NCBI GenBank assembly: GCA_964517495.1
Contig: CAZFER010000092.1
Coordinates: 1 to 20,654, forward strand
Direction: 5' to 3'
DNA: 20,654 nt
DNA from: CAZFER01 sp964517495
Lineage (GTDB): Bacteria > Hinthialibacterota > Hinthialibacteria > Hinthialibacterales > Hinthialibacteraceae
The position numbers were made by a program, and so were the translations under genes. A model generated the notes under the pieces. That model saw only the letters and a list, made by a program, of their open reading frames with translations. It searched no databases and was not told the origin of the DNA. This document shows, in pieces, positions 1-7,796 of this stretch; positions within the stretch are counted from its first letter, which is position 1, and the number at the start of each line of letters is the position of its first letter.

Positions 1-20
1 CAAGAATAGGATAAATCGAC

Positions 21-53
21 GGCACCCCCCGAATTAAAAACCGGGGCGCCCCG
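21..53. repeat. GC-rich inverted repeat downstream of the heparinase-like gene
   Basis: Positions 21-31 and 42-50 form an imperfect inverted repeat around a 10-nt AT-rich loop, with one G-T wobble on the minus strand and a two-base bulge. Positions 42-53 are in addition a perfect 12-bp palindrome (CGGGGCGCCCCG), followed by eight A residues at 54-61. On the minus strand the hairpin lies about 200 nt past the stop codon of the lyase-like gene and could slow or end transcription. No T-run follows the 3' arm on that strand, so a standard intrinsic terminator is not supported. It may belong to the same repeat region as the 40-nt units. Confidence 0.4.
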
Positions 54-90
54 AAAAAAAAGTAATAACCGATGTTAAAAGATATGTGTA

Positions 91-201
91 AGGGCAGACC
101 TGCGTGTCTGCCCGGCGAACCGTACTGGTAGGGGCAGACCTGTGTGTCTGCCCGGCGAACCGTACTGGTAAGGGCAGACCTGCGTGTCTGCCCGGCGAAC
201 C
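91..201. repeat. Tandem array of 40-nt units, each with a perfect 8-bp hairpin
   Basis: Units at 91-130 and 131-170 and a partial third at 171-201 repeat with an exact 40-nt period. Each starts with a perfect hairpin: arm GGGCAGAC (92-99, 132-139, 172-179), a six-base loop CTGYGT, and arm GTCTGCCC (106-113, 146-153, 186-193). A linker GGCGAACC and then GTACTGGTA follow. The units differ only at the first base and at one C/T in the loop, so the stems are intact in all copies. There are no unique spacers, so this is not CRISPR. It resembles the short palindromic intergenic repeats (REP/MITE-like) that are widespread in bacterial genomes; this likeness is from memory. It lies 3' of the minus-strand lyase-like gene. 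Confidence 0.9.
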
Positions 202-243
202 TAAAAGAGCAGGGGAGAGGTGCATCCATTTATATAGAGAGAT

Positions 244-2499
244 TTACTGCATTGGTTTACCCGCCAGTCCCTTTTGCGGCATCACCTTTTGGCTAAGGGC
301 TTTATCAATCAGGATTCCCGCTTCGTTCTCAATTCGAATGTGTCCGGATGGGTCACCTTCCAAGCCAAAGGTTACCGTATTGGTCTGCTCATCCGCTTGA
401 AAATGAACACCAATTTTTCCATTCGATTCAATCAATTTGGATTCCACCATTTCACTCTGGCTTTGATCGGCTACCTGGATCAGGTGTAAAAACACATCTT
501 CTTTACGTGGTTCACCCGGTGAAATCTCCATCCGCCAATTGCCCCATAATGCCTCATCTCCCCATCGAGCCTTTACCTCTGGAACCACATCCCAATTTCG
601 CCCACAAGCATAAAAAGCCTTATCCGGCCCACCGATCTTGGTTAGCATCGCATCCTGGGGATAAAGGGTTTTGCAGAACAACCGCCCCTCATTTTCATTC
701 GCATAAAACATATTGTTAATCACTGTAGGTTCATTCTGTGTGTGCAACAACCAATCCTTTTTGTAATCCGCATTGGTCGCATTCAACCGGTCACATATCA
801 CGAAATAGTCAGGGTAAATAAACACATACTGCCGTAAAGCCAGCGAGCATTTCTCCTCGCGATAACACGGTGTGGCATCACCTGCCACATAAGTATAATA
901 AGGATTCGTTTCAAAAGCCTTGCAAATTCCACCTGTGGTACGATATGTTCCACCGCTACTGATCTGGCCTTCCGGATCAGGACATTTTGGCCCCCAATAA
1001 CCGGGGAACGGTTCGCCGGGCATATGAATCAGGATGCTGTTATGCGCAACCGTCTGCGAATAATAATGCCGCAGTTGATACCCCGTTTCGCGGCCACGAG
1101 TTCCCGAATCCAAAGCCAGATAACCATTTTTATAAATGATAAATGAATTCTCATCATGTTGCTTATGGCTGGGGACCCGTGAACCAATGGTAAACATACT
1201 AAACGTATCATCTTCAGTTGTTCCTGACCGCATAATAACTTGCCCCAAAGTTTCAAAGTGGCGTGCATGCAAATCACGGTCCTCCGGTTTATCCGGCTGA
1301 GGTGCCCTATCTAAATCGGTAAGCAGGAAGGGATATACCGGCCACGTCCAGCGATGGCGTTTCATATTTTCAGGAAGGATAGATCGTAAATAAGCAGCCT
1401 GTGCAGCACATTCCGGCGCTTCCTCCCCATAAAAATGCATGATCTGCGACATGTGCGAATACATATAATGCAGCCGAAGTTCATTGGTATAGTGATAGGT
1501 ATCTCCGCTTCCATATTCACGCGGTGGATCACCTGGAATCCAATTCCACATCACCCAAACCGGAAAATAAGCCAAATGTGGCCAATCCCCGGCAATATCT
1601 TCACCGGTTGCCGATTTCCAGGTATGTAAAAAGTTGAATTGAGACCAGGGATAGGCTCCCATGGCATAACCTACTGTTGCCGAAGCCAAACCACCATCAT
1701 CACCCGCGCATTTCTTGCGGTACTCAAAGAGGTTTTGGTTGTACTCATATCCAGTCTTTAGAAAGCGCAAGGCACGCTCGTCATCGATCCCATCGTTATA
1801 AGCGGCCAATCCCGCAAACCAAACCAGGTTGCGCTCACCATAAAAACCTGTGGTATAATCACTGCCATTTAATCGATAAATACGCTTCTTGCCCGGCCCA
1901 GGCTGGGTGTTATCAATATGCTGTAATAAGGGCTTAATAATCGCATGGCGTTCTTCCTCACTCAAATCGTTGTATATCCAATCATAAGCGGCCAACGCAC
2001 TAACCCGGCTGGTCGAATACCAATTGACTGTCATCCCCTTTTCGTAACAGTCCTGATAGGCTTTCACACTCGCTATTAGCATATGCCTGGTTTTTTCCAG
2101 CAAAGCTGGATCTTTACTCATGAGGTAAGCAAATGCACATTCCATCGACTCACGCCCCCATTCAGTAGGGCGCGGCACTCTAACTGTCTCATAACCCTCA
2201 TCATCAGTTTGCTGATAGGCATAATCCTCACGAGTACTTTTTGTCGTTGGATTATCGGGATACCGCTCCACCCGCTGTCTCAATTCTTCATACCATTCCT
2301 TCTCTTCATTCAACGCTCGTTCCTTTATCTCAGGCCACATATCTTGATTGAAAAACAGTCGTGGATGATCCCTACGTATCTTTTCAATCCACTCATTTTC
2401 AGATTCACCAGCGAGTGAAGGTGAAATTTCAAGCGTGATCGAAAGCATCAGTATGATTAGTATGAATGAAAAGCGAACGGCTATTCGTTGACGATACAT
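244..2499 (-). CDS. Exported heparinase II/III-family polysaccharide lyase
   Basis: The 751-aa product starts with a signal peptide: basic residues, a hydrophobic stretch at about 10-23 and a likely cut after SLA at residue 30. The N-terminal half (about 45-400) is rich in Trp, Tyr and helices, as in the alpha/alpha toroid of heparinase II/III lyases; N211, Y215 and Y220 are candidate catalytic residues. The C-terminal half carries the family motif SHKQHDENSF (H445, H448), then LALDSGT (D464) and TVAHNS (H486), an arrangement consistent with the His-Asp-His zinc site in the beta-sandwich of Pedobacter heparinase II. Length is close to that 772-aa enzyme. It should act by beta-elimination on a uronic-acid-containing polymer in the periplasm or outside; the substrate cannot be read from sequence. 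The start is fixed by GAGGAG (complement of 2508-2513), 8 nt upstream. It is divergent from the gene at 2633. Confidence 0.85.
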   Translation of the reverse strand: MYRQRIAVRFSFILIILMLSITLEISPSLAGESENEWIEKIRRDHPRLFFNQDMWPEIKERALNEEKEWYEELRQRVERYPDNPTTKSTREDYAYQQTDDEGYETVRVPRPTEWGRESMECAFAYLMSKDPALLEKTRHMLIASVKAYQDCYEKGMTVNWYSTSRVSALAAYDWIYNDLSEEERHAIIKPLLQHIDNTQPGPGKKRIYRLNGSDYTTGFYGERNLVWFAGLAAYNDGIDDERALRFLKTGYEYNQNLFEYRKKCAGDDGGLASATVGYAMGAYPWSQFNFLHTWKSATGEDIAGDWPHLAYFPVWVMWNWIPGDPPREYGSGDTYHYTNELRLHYMYSHMSQIMHFYGEEAPECAAQAAYLRSILPENMKRHRWTWPVYPFLLTDLDRAPQPDKPEDRDLHARHFETLGQVIMRSGTTEDDTFSMFTIGSRVPSHKQHDENSFIIYKNGYLALDSGTRGRETGYQLRHYYSQTVAHNSILIHMPGEPFPGYWGPKCPDPEGQISSGGTYRTTGGICKAFETNPYYTYVAGDATPCYREEKCSLALRQYVFIYPDYFVICDRLNATNADYKKDWLLHTQNEPTVINNMFYANENEGRLFCKTLYPQDAMLTKIGGPDKAFYACGRNWDVVPEVKARWGDEALWGNWRMEISPGEPRKEDVFLHLIQVADQSQSEMVESKLIESNGKIGVHFQADEQTNTVTFGLEGDPSGHIRIENEAGILIDKALSQKVMPQKGLAGKPMQ

Positions 2500-2632
2500 A
2501 ATGTAATCTCCTCAATATATGAGAATGAGTTGTGATTTGTTCTTCTCCACTTTAACATGTTTTCAAGCAATTCAACAACAGATGCAAATTGGTTTATAAT
2601 GAGGGAACAATTAATTCTGGGAGGGGTGTCCG
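2500..2632. promoter_or_regulatory. Divergent promoter region between two lyase-like genes
   Basis: These 133 bp separate two exported toroid-type genes transcribed in opposite directions. For the plus-strand gene there is an exact TATAAT at 2595-2600, giving a short leader; no convincing -35 box is seen at 16-18 bp. The plus-strand ribosome site GGGAGG lies at about 2620-2625. The minus-strand gene has GAGGAG at 2508-2513 (complement), and I could not place its promoter with confidence. Perfect palindromes AACATGTT (2554-2561) and AATTAATT (2609-2616) are short enough to arise by chance but sit where an operator would. Confidence 0.55.
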
Positions 2633-4615
2633 ATGAATCTATCTCAACACAACAATTTAACAATAAGATTTCTTATACTATGTGCTCTTGGCATTCTCTT
2701 GCATGGTAACGCAATGGCAGCCGAAGGTGTTATGAAATTGAACTACCCTCCTCCTTCCGCTCAATTGAGCCAGCAAGCCGAACAGGTATGCGGCCGGCTT
2801 TATCAACTCGCTTCAAAACAGGCTCATTACTTAATCAGCCTTTTGCATCCATGGGAAAAGAAACCAGAATGGTTGTTACTCACCGATAGCAAAAGCGGTG
2901 AGCATTGGATTCGCCCCAATACAGGCACGATTGCGGGATTGTGTTTTCTCTATCGTTTTGGACCTTATGATGAAGACATGGTTGGCTTGAGCCGTGAAGC
3001 CTTGTTGCAAGACAAAATCCTCCCCATGATGCGCTATATCGTCGCCACCCACAAAACCGGCACCCATGTCACGAATGATGGCAAGCCCTGGGGGGACGCC
3101 TGGCAATCAGCCCATTGGGCACAAATGATTGGACGAGGCGCCTGGTGGATTTGGGATGATCTGCCTGAAGACGTACAAACTGGTGTACGCAAGGTGGCCG
3201 CACATGAGGCGGATCGTTTTGTGGATAAAGCACCACCCCACCAGATCCAAAATGACACCAAAGCTGAAGAAAACGCCTGGAATAGCCAAATTCTTTCTGT
3301 TGCTATGTTGCTTATGCCCAATGACACCCGATTTGCGCAATGGGAGGATGCCTTTCAAAAATGGGTGTTATCATCCTTTTTACGCCCTGCCGATGAAGAA
3401 AGTCAGAAAATGATTGATGGCCGCACCGTTGCCCAACAGTACACCGGAGCCAATGTTCATGATGACTTTACTTTGGAAAACCACGGCTTTGTTCATCCTG
3501 ATTATATGTCCACCTTTTCGCTCTCTTTGGGAAATATTCTCGACTATGAAATGAGTAACCGGCAAGCGCCGCAAGCTTTGTTTTATAATGTAAAACCCAT
3601 CTATCAAAACTTAAAATGGTTCGCCATGCCCGATGGTGGTTTTATCTACCCCTCCGGCCAGGATTGGACCCTGTTTCGCAGCCCCTATTGGCTTTTTACC
3701 AATACGTTGATGACACTCTACCTGCAAGATCCCAAGGCTTGGACGCTCTTTAATCGATGTTTGACCACCACCGAAAAGATGCAGGCTCGTTCTGAGCAAG
3801 GGAACATCTTCAATACAAACGAATATTTCTTCCCCTCAACCCAAAGCGATACCTTATTCTCACTCGCTAAATGCTGGCTGGCCTTCCAAAGCGGCAGGTC
3901 AATTCAAAATCACTTTACTGAACCGCGTGGTGTTTTGAAATTGGATGCTGGTGAAATCCTTCTGCATCGTACACCCACGGCCGCTCACTCCGTCAGTTGG
4001 GGAAAGAAGATTATGGCACAAGTGGTACCCAATCGTTTGGATCGAATTGTCTCCCCCCATCTACGCAATGGATTTGGTTGGATTCATCTCAAAGGAGATG
4101 ATGGGCATTTGCCCCTCTCCTTACATGATATTAAAGTCAAGCATCAACAAGATAAGTTTGAAGTTACCATGAAGGTTAATCATGGTAACAATAAAGTTCG
4201 CTCTACCTTTACCTTTATTTCAAATTCAGATGGATCAGCCATCTGGAAAGAAACACTTACCGCGCTGGATGACATAACGGTAAAAGAACGAGCGACTGGT
4301 TTGATCGGTATTCTTAACAATGATATTTGGGTATATGAAAATGGCCAACGTAAATTGAAAATCGATGATGAAACAATATTCATCCCCTCAAAAAGTGGTG
4401 ATATTATTGATGAAGAGCATGCTCAAATGATTGTAGTGGATGACTGTATCAAGATTGAAAGCAAAGAATCAATACCGGTCCGTTATATAAGTTCCGAAAA
4501 CCCCTCGCGAGGACGTGTCACGGATTTGCTGATCCTGAACCATTCCACTCAAGAACAAAGGTACAAAGAAGGAGAATCCCTTTCATCCTATAAATTCCGT
4601 ATTGAAGTTGAGTAA
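2633..4615 (+). CDS. Exported alpha/alpha-toroid protein, probable polysaccharide lyase-like
   Basis: The 660-aa product has a signal peptide (hydrophobic about 12-23, likely cut after AMA at residue 29). I do not recognise an exact family. Residues about 40-420 look all-helical and aromatic-rich, like a toroid, and include AEENAWNSQ (N214, W216, N217) and LENHGFVHPDYM (N283, H284, H288, Y291). Asn, His and Tyr residues close together are what toroid-fold lyases use for proton abstraction, so a lyase is plausible. Residues about 425-660 look like the beta-sandwich usual at the C-terminus of such enzymes. The divergent heparinase II/III-type neighbour supports a role in degrading the same or a related polymer. 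GGGAGG about 8 nt upstream supports this ATG. The last 28 bp overlap the convergent small gene on the minus strand. A catalytically inactive binding protein or a hydrolase of similar fold remains possible. Confidence 0.6.
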   Translation: MNLSQHNNLTIRFLILCALGILLHGNAMAAEGVMKLNYPPPSAQLSQQAEQVCGRLYQLASKQAHYLISLLHPWEKKPEWLLLTDSKSGEHWIRPNTGTIAGLCFLYRFGPYDEDMVGLSREALLQDKILPMMRYIVATHKTGTHVTNDGKPWGDAWQSAHWAQMIGRGAWWIWDDLPEDVQTGVRKVAAHEADRFVDKAPPHQIQNDTKAEENAWNSQILSVAMLLMPNDTRFAQWEDAFQKWVLSSFLRPADEESQKMIDGRTVAQQYTGANVHDDFTLENHGFVHPDYMSTFSLSLGNILDYEMSNRQAPQALFYNVKPIYQNLKWFAMPDGGFIYPSGQDWTLFRSPYWLFTNTLMTLYLQDPKAWTLFNRCLTTTEKMQARSEQGNIFNTNEYFFPSTQSDTLFSLAKCWLAFQSGRSIQNHFTEPRGVLKLDAGEILLHRTPTAAHSVSWGKKIMAQVVPNRLDRIVSPHLRNGFGWIHLKGDDGHLPLSLHDIKVKHQQDKFEVTMKVNHGNNKVRSTFTFISNSDGSAIWKETLTALDDITVKERATGLIGILNNDIWVYENGQRKLKIDDETIFIPSKSGDIIDEEHAQMIVVDDCIKIESKESIPVRYISSENPSRGRVTDLLILNHSTQEQRYKEGESLSSYKFRIEVE

Positions 4616-4875
4616 TGATCAACTTCAATCAATGCATCATCAGGTGTTCCGCCGGTTACAGATAATCCGAATTTTGGAAGTATCACTTCTTCAAAATGCC
4701 GCCTTGATGCGTTTATAAGTTGACATGCTTCTTTTTCGGATATTGTGCCATTGTAACAGGTGATCGCTGCGACAGCTTCTTTTATATATTGAGAATCTAT
4801 TCCCACTTTTCCAAATGACTCAGGAAAGTTCACAATTAATGGATTGGATGTCGTGTATTCCGTTCTCTTTTCCAT
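4588..4875 (-). CDS. Small UPF0175-like protein, possible antitoxin
   Basis: The 95-aa product has an N-terminal beta-strand-like segment (NPLIVNFPESFGKVG) and a helical middle. The segment ISEKEACQLINASRRHFEE then resembles the degenerate helix-turn-helix of UPF0175 proteins (typically I-S-x-x-x-A-x-x-L-x-x-x-S-R-x-x-F), some of which are annotated as antitoxins. I infer membership from pattern only. It is likely a real gene: GAGGT (complement of 4883-4887) lies 7 nt before the ATG, and an exact TATAAT (complement of 4908-4913) lies just upstream. Usual toxin partners of this family are PIN-like proteins encoded next door, but none is present: the downstream neighbour is the convergent lyase-like gene, which it overlaps by 28 bp. 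It may be an orphan antitoxin or a DNA-binding relic. Confidence 0.6.
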   Translation of the reverse strand: MEKRTEYTTSNPLIVNFPESFGKVGIDSQYIKEAVAAITCYNGTISEKEACQLINASRRHFEEVILPKFGLSVTGGTPDDALIEVDHYSTSIRNL

Positions 4876-4907
4876 TGGTATTACCTCGAATTTTTGGATA
4901 CTCTCAT

Positions 4908-4913
4908 ATTATA
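4908..4913 (-). promoter_or_regulatory. -10 box for the UPF0175-like gene
   Basis: The complement of 4908-4913 reads TATAAT, an exact sigma-70 -10 consensus about 32 nt before the ATG of the small minus-strand gene. The -35 region around 4930-4936 is poor, so dependence on an activator or on another sigma factor cannot be excluded. Confidence 0.45.
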
Positions 4914-4988
4914 CATCTTTCCTTGGAAAAAATCTTTAATGATACACCCTTTACTCATATCTTATATTTAAAGCATTTAATTTTAGAG

Positions 4989-4994
4989 TATAAT
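4989..4994 (+). promoter_or_regulatory. -10 box for the isomerase-SGNH pair
   Basis: An exact TATAAT lies on the plus strand in the 205-bp divergent gap before the isomerase-like gene, with TTTAAA at 4967-4972 as a weak -35 box at 16-bp spacing. It would give a leader of roughly 80 nt before the ATG at 5081. The surrounding DNA is very AT-rich, so chance matches are more likely here. Confidence 0.45.
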
Positions 4995-5080
4995 TTGATA
5001 TTCAATCACTCTCATTTCTCTATCGAATCGCACGAACTGATGATAGGATTTATCATCTAATTATGGGAAGGGAGACGATT

Positions 5081-6040
5081 ATGGAACGCCGTACTTTTTT
5101 GAGCCGATCGGCTATGGTATTAGGAGGTTTGAGTTTTGCAGGGCAGGTTATGGCATCGGAAAAAGAGCCGTTGTTTAAAATATCACTGGCGGAGTGGTCT
5201 TTGCATCGGACGCTGTTTGGTGATGCCCAGCAAAAACTGGGATGGTCAAAGTTTGTGAAAGGTTTGAAGACCGATTCACAGGCGACCATGACGGGGAAAA
5301 TCACCAACCTCGATTTTCCGGTGATTGCGCGGCAAACCTTTGGAATTGAAGCGGTCGAGTATGTGAACCAGTTCTTTTTGGATAAAGCGCATGATGAAAA
5401 ATACTTGGGTGAATTGAACAAACGTGCAAAGAATGAAGGCGTGACCAACGTGTTGATCATGTGCGACCATGAAGGACGCTTGGGCGCCAAGGACAAGACC
5501 GAACGCCAGCAAGCGGTGAAAGATCATTCCAAGTGGATCGACGCTGCCGCCTTCTTGGGATGCCATTCGATTCGAGTGAACGCGCATGGAGATGGCAGCC
5601 CTGAAGAACAAAGAAAGCAAGTGACGGAAAGTTTGTTGATGCTGGCGGAAATTGGGGATCAGCAGGATATCAACGTGATTGTTGAGAATCACGGCGGACT
5701 CTCAAGCAATGCGGAATGGTTGCTTAGTGTGATGAAGAGCGCCAATCATCCACGAGTGGGCACCCTGCCTGATTTCGGCAATTTTCCGGATGATGCCGAT
5801 ATGTATAAAAGTGTGGAATTGCTGATGCCTTATGCCAAAGGGGTGAGTGCCAAGTCAGGGAAATTTGACGAGGAAGGCAATGAGGCACGAATTGATTATT
5901 TCAAAATGATGAAGATTGTATTGGATGCCGGGTATCATGGTTATGTTGGAATTGAATCCGGTGGTGGCGCCAAGGACGAATATGAGGGTATTCGAAAGAC
6001 CAAAGCGTTGTTAGAGCGAGTTCGAAAGACATTCAGTTGA
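5081..6040 (+). CDS. Tat-exported sugar phosphate isomerase/epimerase-like protein
   Basis: The 319-aa product starts with a twin-arginine signal, MERRTFLSRS (R3, R4) followed by a hydrophobic stretch and a likely cut at about VMA-SE. An in-frame ATG at 5063 exists, but AAGGGAG at 5068-5074 lies within that extension and fits the ATG at 5081 (6 nt spacing), which also puts the Tat motif at the N-terminus. The rest is an AP-endonuclease-2 type TIM barrel (PF01261 family). Likely metal ligands are E202 in VIVENHGG, D231 in LPDFGNF and E292 in VGIESGGG. The usual His of a His-x-Lys-Asp motif appears replaced by Ser in GVSAKSGKF; I recall this as typical of a subfamily, so the reaction is uncertain. 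Tat export suggests folding with a cofactor in the cytoplasm before action in the periplasm. It is followed 16 nt later by an SGNH hydrolase gene, so they are probably cotranscribed. Confidence 0.85.
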   Translation: MERRTFLSRSAMVLGGLSFAGQVMASEKEPLFKISLAEWSLHRTLFGDAQQKLGWSKFVKGLKTDSQATMTGKITNLDFPVIARQTFGIEAVEYVNQFFLDKAHDEKYLGELNKRAKNEGVTNVLIMCDHEGRLGAKDKTERQQAVKDHSKWIDAAAFLGCHSIRVNAHGDGSPEEQRKQVTESLLMLAEIGDQQDINVIVENHGGLSSNAEWLLSVMKSANHPRVGTLPDFGNFPDDADMYKSVELLMPYAKGVSAKSGKFDEEGNEARIDYFKMMKIVLDAGYHGYVGIESGGGAKDEYEGIRKTKALLERVRKTFS

Positions 6041-6056
6041 ATGTAAGGATTTTATC

Positions 6057-7520
6057 TTGACCATTAGGTGGTTTCCCTCCCGGCGCCTGGTTTTTTATGC
6101 TTTGGCGCTGATTGTTGTAATGTGCCCCTTAGTGCTTATTGAGTTGCTGTTCAGGCTGGTTGTAGCCGCGCCGCCGATTGATTCACAGGATCCCTATGTC
6201 GCTTTCAGTGGGATTCGGCCGCTGTTTGTTTTGAATAAAGCAGGCACACATTACGAAACCGCTGAAGAGCGCTTAACCTATTTTCGCAAGCAGTCGTTTA
6301 CCGCTGAAAAAAGGGAGAACCAGTTCCGTATTTTCTGCCTGGGTGGATCAACCGTGCAGGGAAGGCCTTACTCGGTGGAAACCTCGTTTACCGAGTGGCT
6401 CCGATTGAATCTACAAGCAGTCCAACCCGCGCGTGAATTTGAAGTCATCAATTGTGGTGGGATATCCTATGCCAGTTACCGGCTGGTTCCAATCCTCCGC
6501 GAAGTGCTTACCCATGAGCCGGATTTGTTGATTGTTTACACGGGGCATAATGAATTTCTTGAAGACCGAACCTATGCCCCGATCAAACGCATCCCTCCTG
6601 TGTTGCTTCAAATGCATGAGATGTTGAAATATTTGCGGAGTTATTCAACTGTCTATCATGCACTGGTGGAAAGACAACGTGAAAACCAAAAGGCTGAACA
6701 AGCCATGTTGCCTGTAGAAGTGCAGGCCAAACTCGATTTTGAGGAAGGTCTGGCCTGGTATCATCGAGATGATGAATGGCGGAGCACTATCATTCAGCAC
6801 TTTCGCTATAATTTGAAAACCATGGTTCATTTAGCCCGTGAGGCTGAAATTCCTCTTATTTTGATGAATCCGGTGTCCAATCTTAAGGATTGCCCCCCAT
6901 TTAAATCAGTATGGAAATCCAATTTGACAGATATTGAACGATCCCGGGTGAACGATTTATGGGTGAGAGTTCAAAATACCCCTTGGGATGATGTCTTTGA
7001 AAAAATTCAATTGTTGAATGAAGCCCTTGAAATTGATGATCGGCATGCGGGAATGTCATATACATTGGGATTGTGCTACGAACGAGTGGGGCGGTTGACA
7101 GAAGCCAAACCATGGTTTGTAAAAGCCAAAGATGAAGATATCTGTCCCTTGCGGATGTTGGAATCCATGCATGAAGTGATTACTGATGTGGCTACAACTT
7201 ATACGGTTCCATTTGTGGATATTAAAGGATTAATTGAAAATCAGAGCGAGGGTGGAATTCCAGGCCATGAGTGGTTGATTGATCATGTGCATCCCCGAAT
7301 CAAGGGGCATCAGTTGATCGCTGATCAACTGATAACGGCGATCGGAAAATTGAATATCATTCAATTTAGTAAAGGATGGCATTCAAAACGTGATGTATTA
7401 TGGAAAGACCACTTGTCCAACTTGAATCAGGTATATTATGAACAGGGAGCCATGCGATTAAAACGTGTGCAAAATTGGAGCAGGGGAGTGATAACAGAAC
7501 CGGAACGTTCTAAGAAATAA
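6057..7520 (+). CDS. Membrane-anchored SGNH/GDSL hydrolase with TPR-like segment
   Basis: The 487-aa product starts at TTG, chosen because TAAGGA at 6044-6049 lies 7 nt upstream and no nearby ATG is as well placed. A single membrane segment at about 10-32 anchors it with the enzyme outside. Catalytic blocks are visible: CLGGSTVQG with nucleophile S98, a block II Gly in NCGGISYASYR, TGHNEF with N165, and DHVHP with D409 and H412 as the Asp-x-x-His pair. Between blocks, about residues 329-358 look like a tetratricopeptide repeat (SYTLGLCYERVGRLTEAKPW). SGNH hydrolases cleave esters, including acetyl groups on polysaccharides; the substrate here is unknown. Its place beside an exported sugar isomerase-like protein and lyases suggests deacylation of a glycan or of a cell-surface polymer. 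It is unusually long for the fold because of the large insert between the Asn block and the Asp-His block. Confidence 0.85.
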   Translation: MTIRWFPSRRLVFYALALIVVMCPLVLIELLFRLVVAAPPIDSQDPYVAFSGIRPLFVLNKAGTHYETAEERLTYFRKQSFTAEKRENQFRIFCLGGSTVQGRPYSVETSFTEWLRLNLQAVQPAREFEVINCGGISYASYRLVPILREVLTHEPDLLIVYTGHNEFLEDRTYAPIKRIPPVLLQMHEMLKYLRSYSTVYHALVERQRENQKAEQAMLPVEVQAKLDFEEGLAWYHRDDEWRSTIIQHFRYNLKTMVHLAREAEIPLILMNPVSNLKDCPPFKSVWKSNLTDIERSRVNDLWVRVQNTPWDDVFEKIQLLNEALEIDDRHAGMSYTLGLCYERVGRLTEAKPWFVKAKDEDICPLRMLESMHEVITDVATTYTVPFVDIKGLIENQSEGGIPGHEWLIDHVHPRIKGHQLIADQLITAIGKLNIIQFSKGWHSKRDVLWKDHLSNLNQVYYEQGAMRLKRVQNWSRGVITEPERSKK

Positions 7521-7796
7521 GGGCATTCTCTAATACACCGACATCAGATTGCCATTCAAATTTTATACAAACCGGGATGAAATTATGAAACTTTTTCAAT
7601 AAGATAAGCGACTATACAAACGTATGTTTTTCGAATGAATTAAGAGATTAGCGCAAAATTTGCTCAATTTCTTGATGGAATGAGGAAAAATTGCGCATAA
7701 ACAAAACTTAACTCAAAATAAAGACGCAGTTACGAATTGGAATATAAATTGCTCTTAATTATATAGCGTTGTAGCCAAACACGATGGAGGTAAGGG
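7521..7796. promoter_or_regulatory. Intergenic region with imperfect dyad and candidate promoter for the efflux operon
   Basis: These 276 bp hold no convincing gene. An imperfect inverted repeat has arms 7651-7668 and 7679-7696 (14 of 18 positions complementary, outer six bases GCGCAA/TTGCGC perfect) around a 10-nt loop. No T-run follows it, so it reads better as a regulatory dyad or RNA hairpin than as an intrinsic terminator. A weak promoter may be TTGGAA at 7737-7742 with TATATA at 7760-7765 at 17-bp spacing, close to the GTG start at 7797. The ribosome site GGAGGT is at 7786-7791. Confidence 0.4.

Noticed and set aside
21..53. Classical intrinsic terminator for the minus-strand lyase gene
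   Set aside because: The hairpin can form, but no T-run follows its 3' arm on the minus strand.
91..201. CRISPR array
   Set aside because: The 40-nt units abut directly, with repeated linkers and no unique spacers, and each unit is itself a hairpin.
104..400. Plus-strand coding region at the window start
   Set aside because: It runs through the hairpin repeats and into the antisense of the lyase-like gene, with no family pattern; the repeats explain the open frame.
7521..7796. Small gene or riboswitch in the gap before the efflux operon
   Set aside because: Reading frames there are very short and without ribosome sites, and I see no known riboswitch core; only the dyad stands out.
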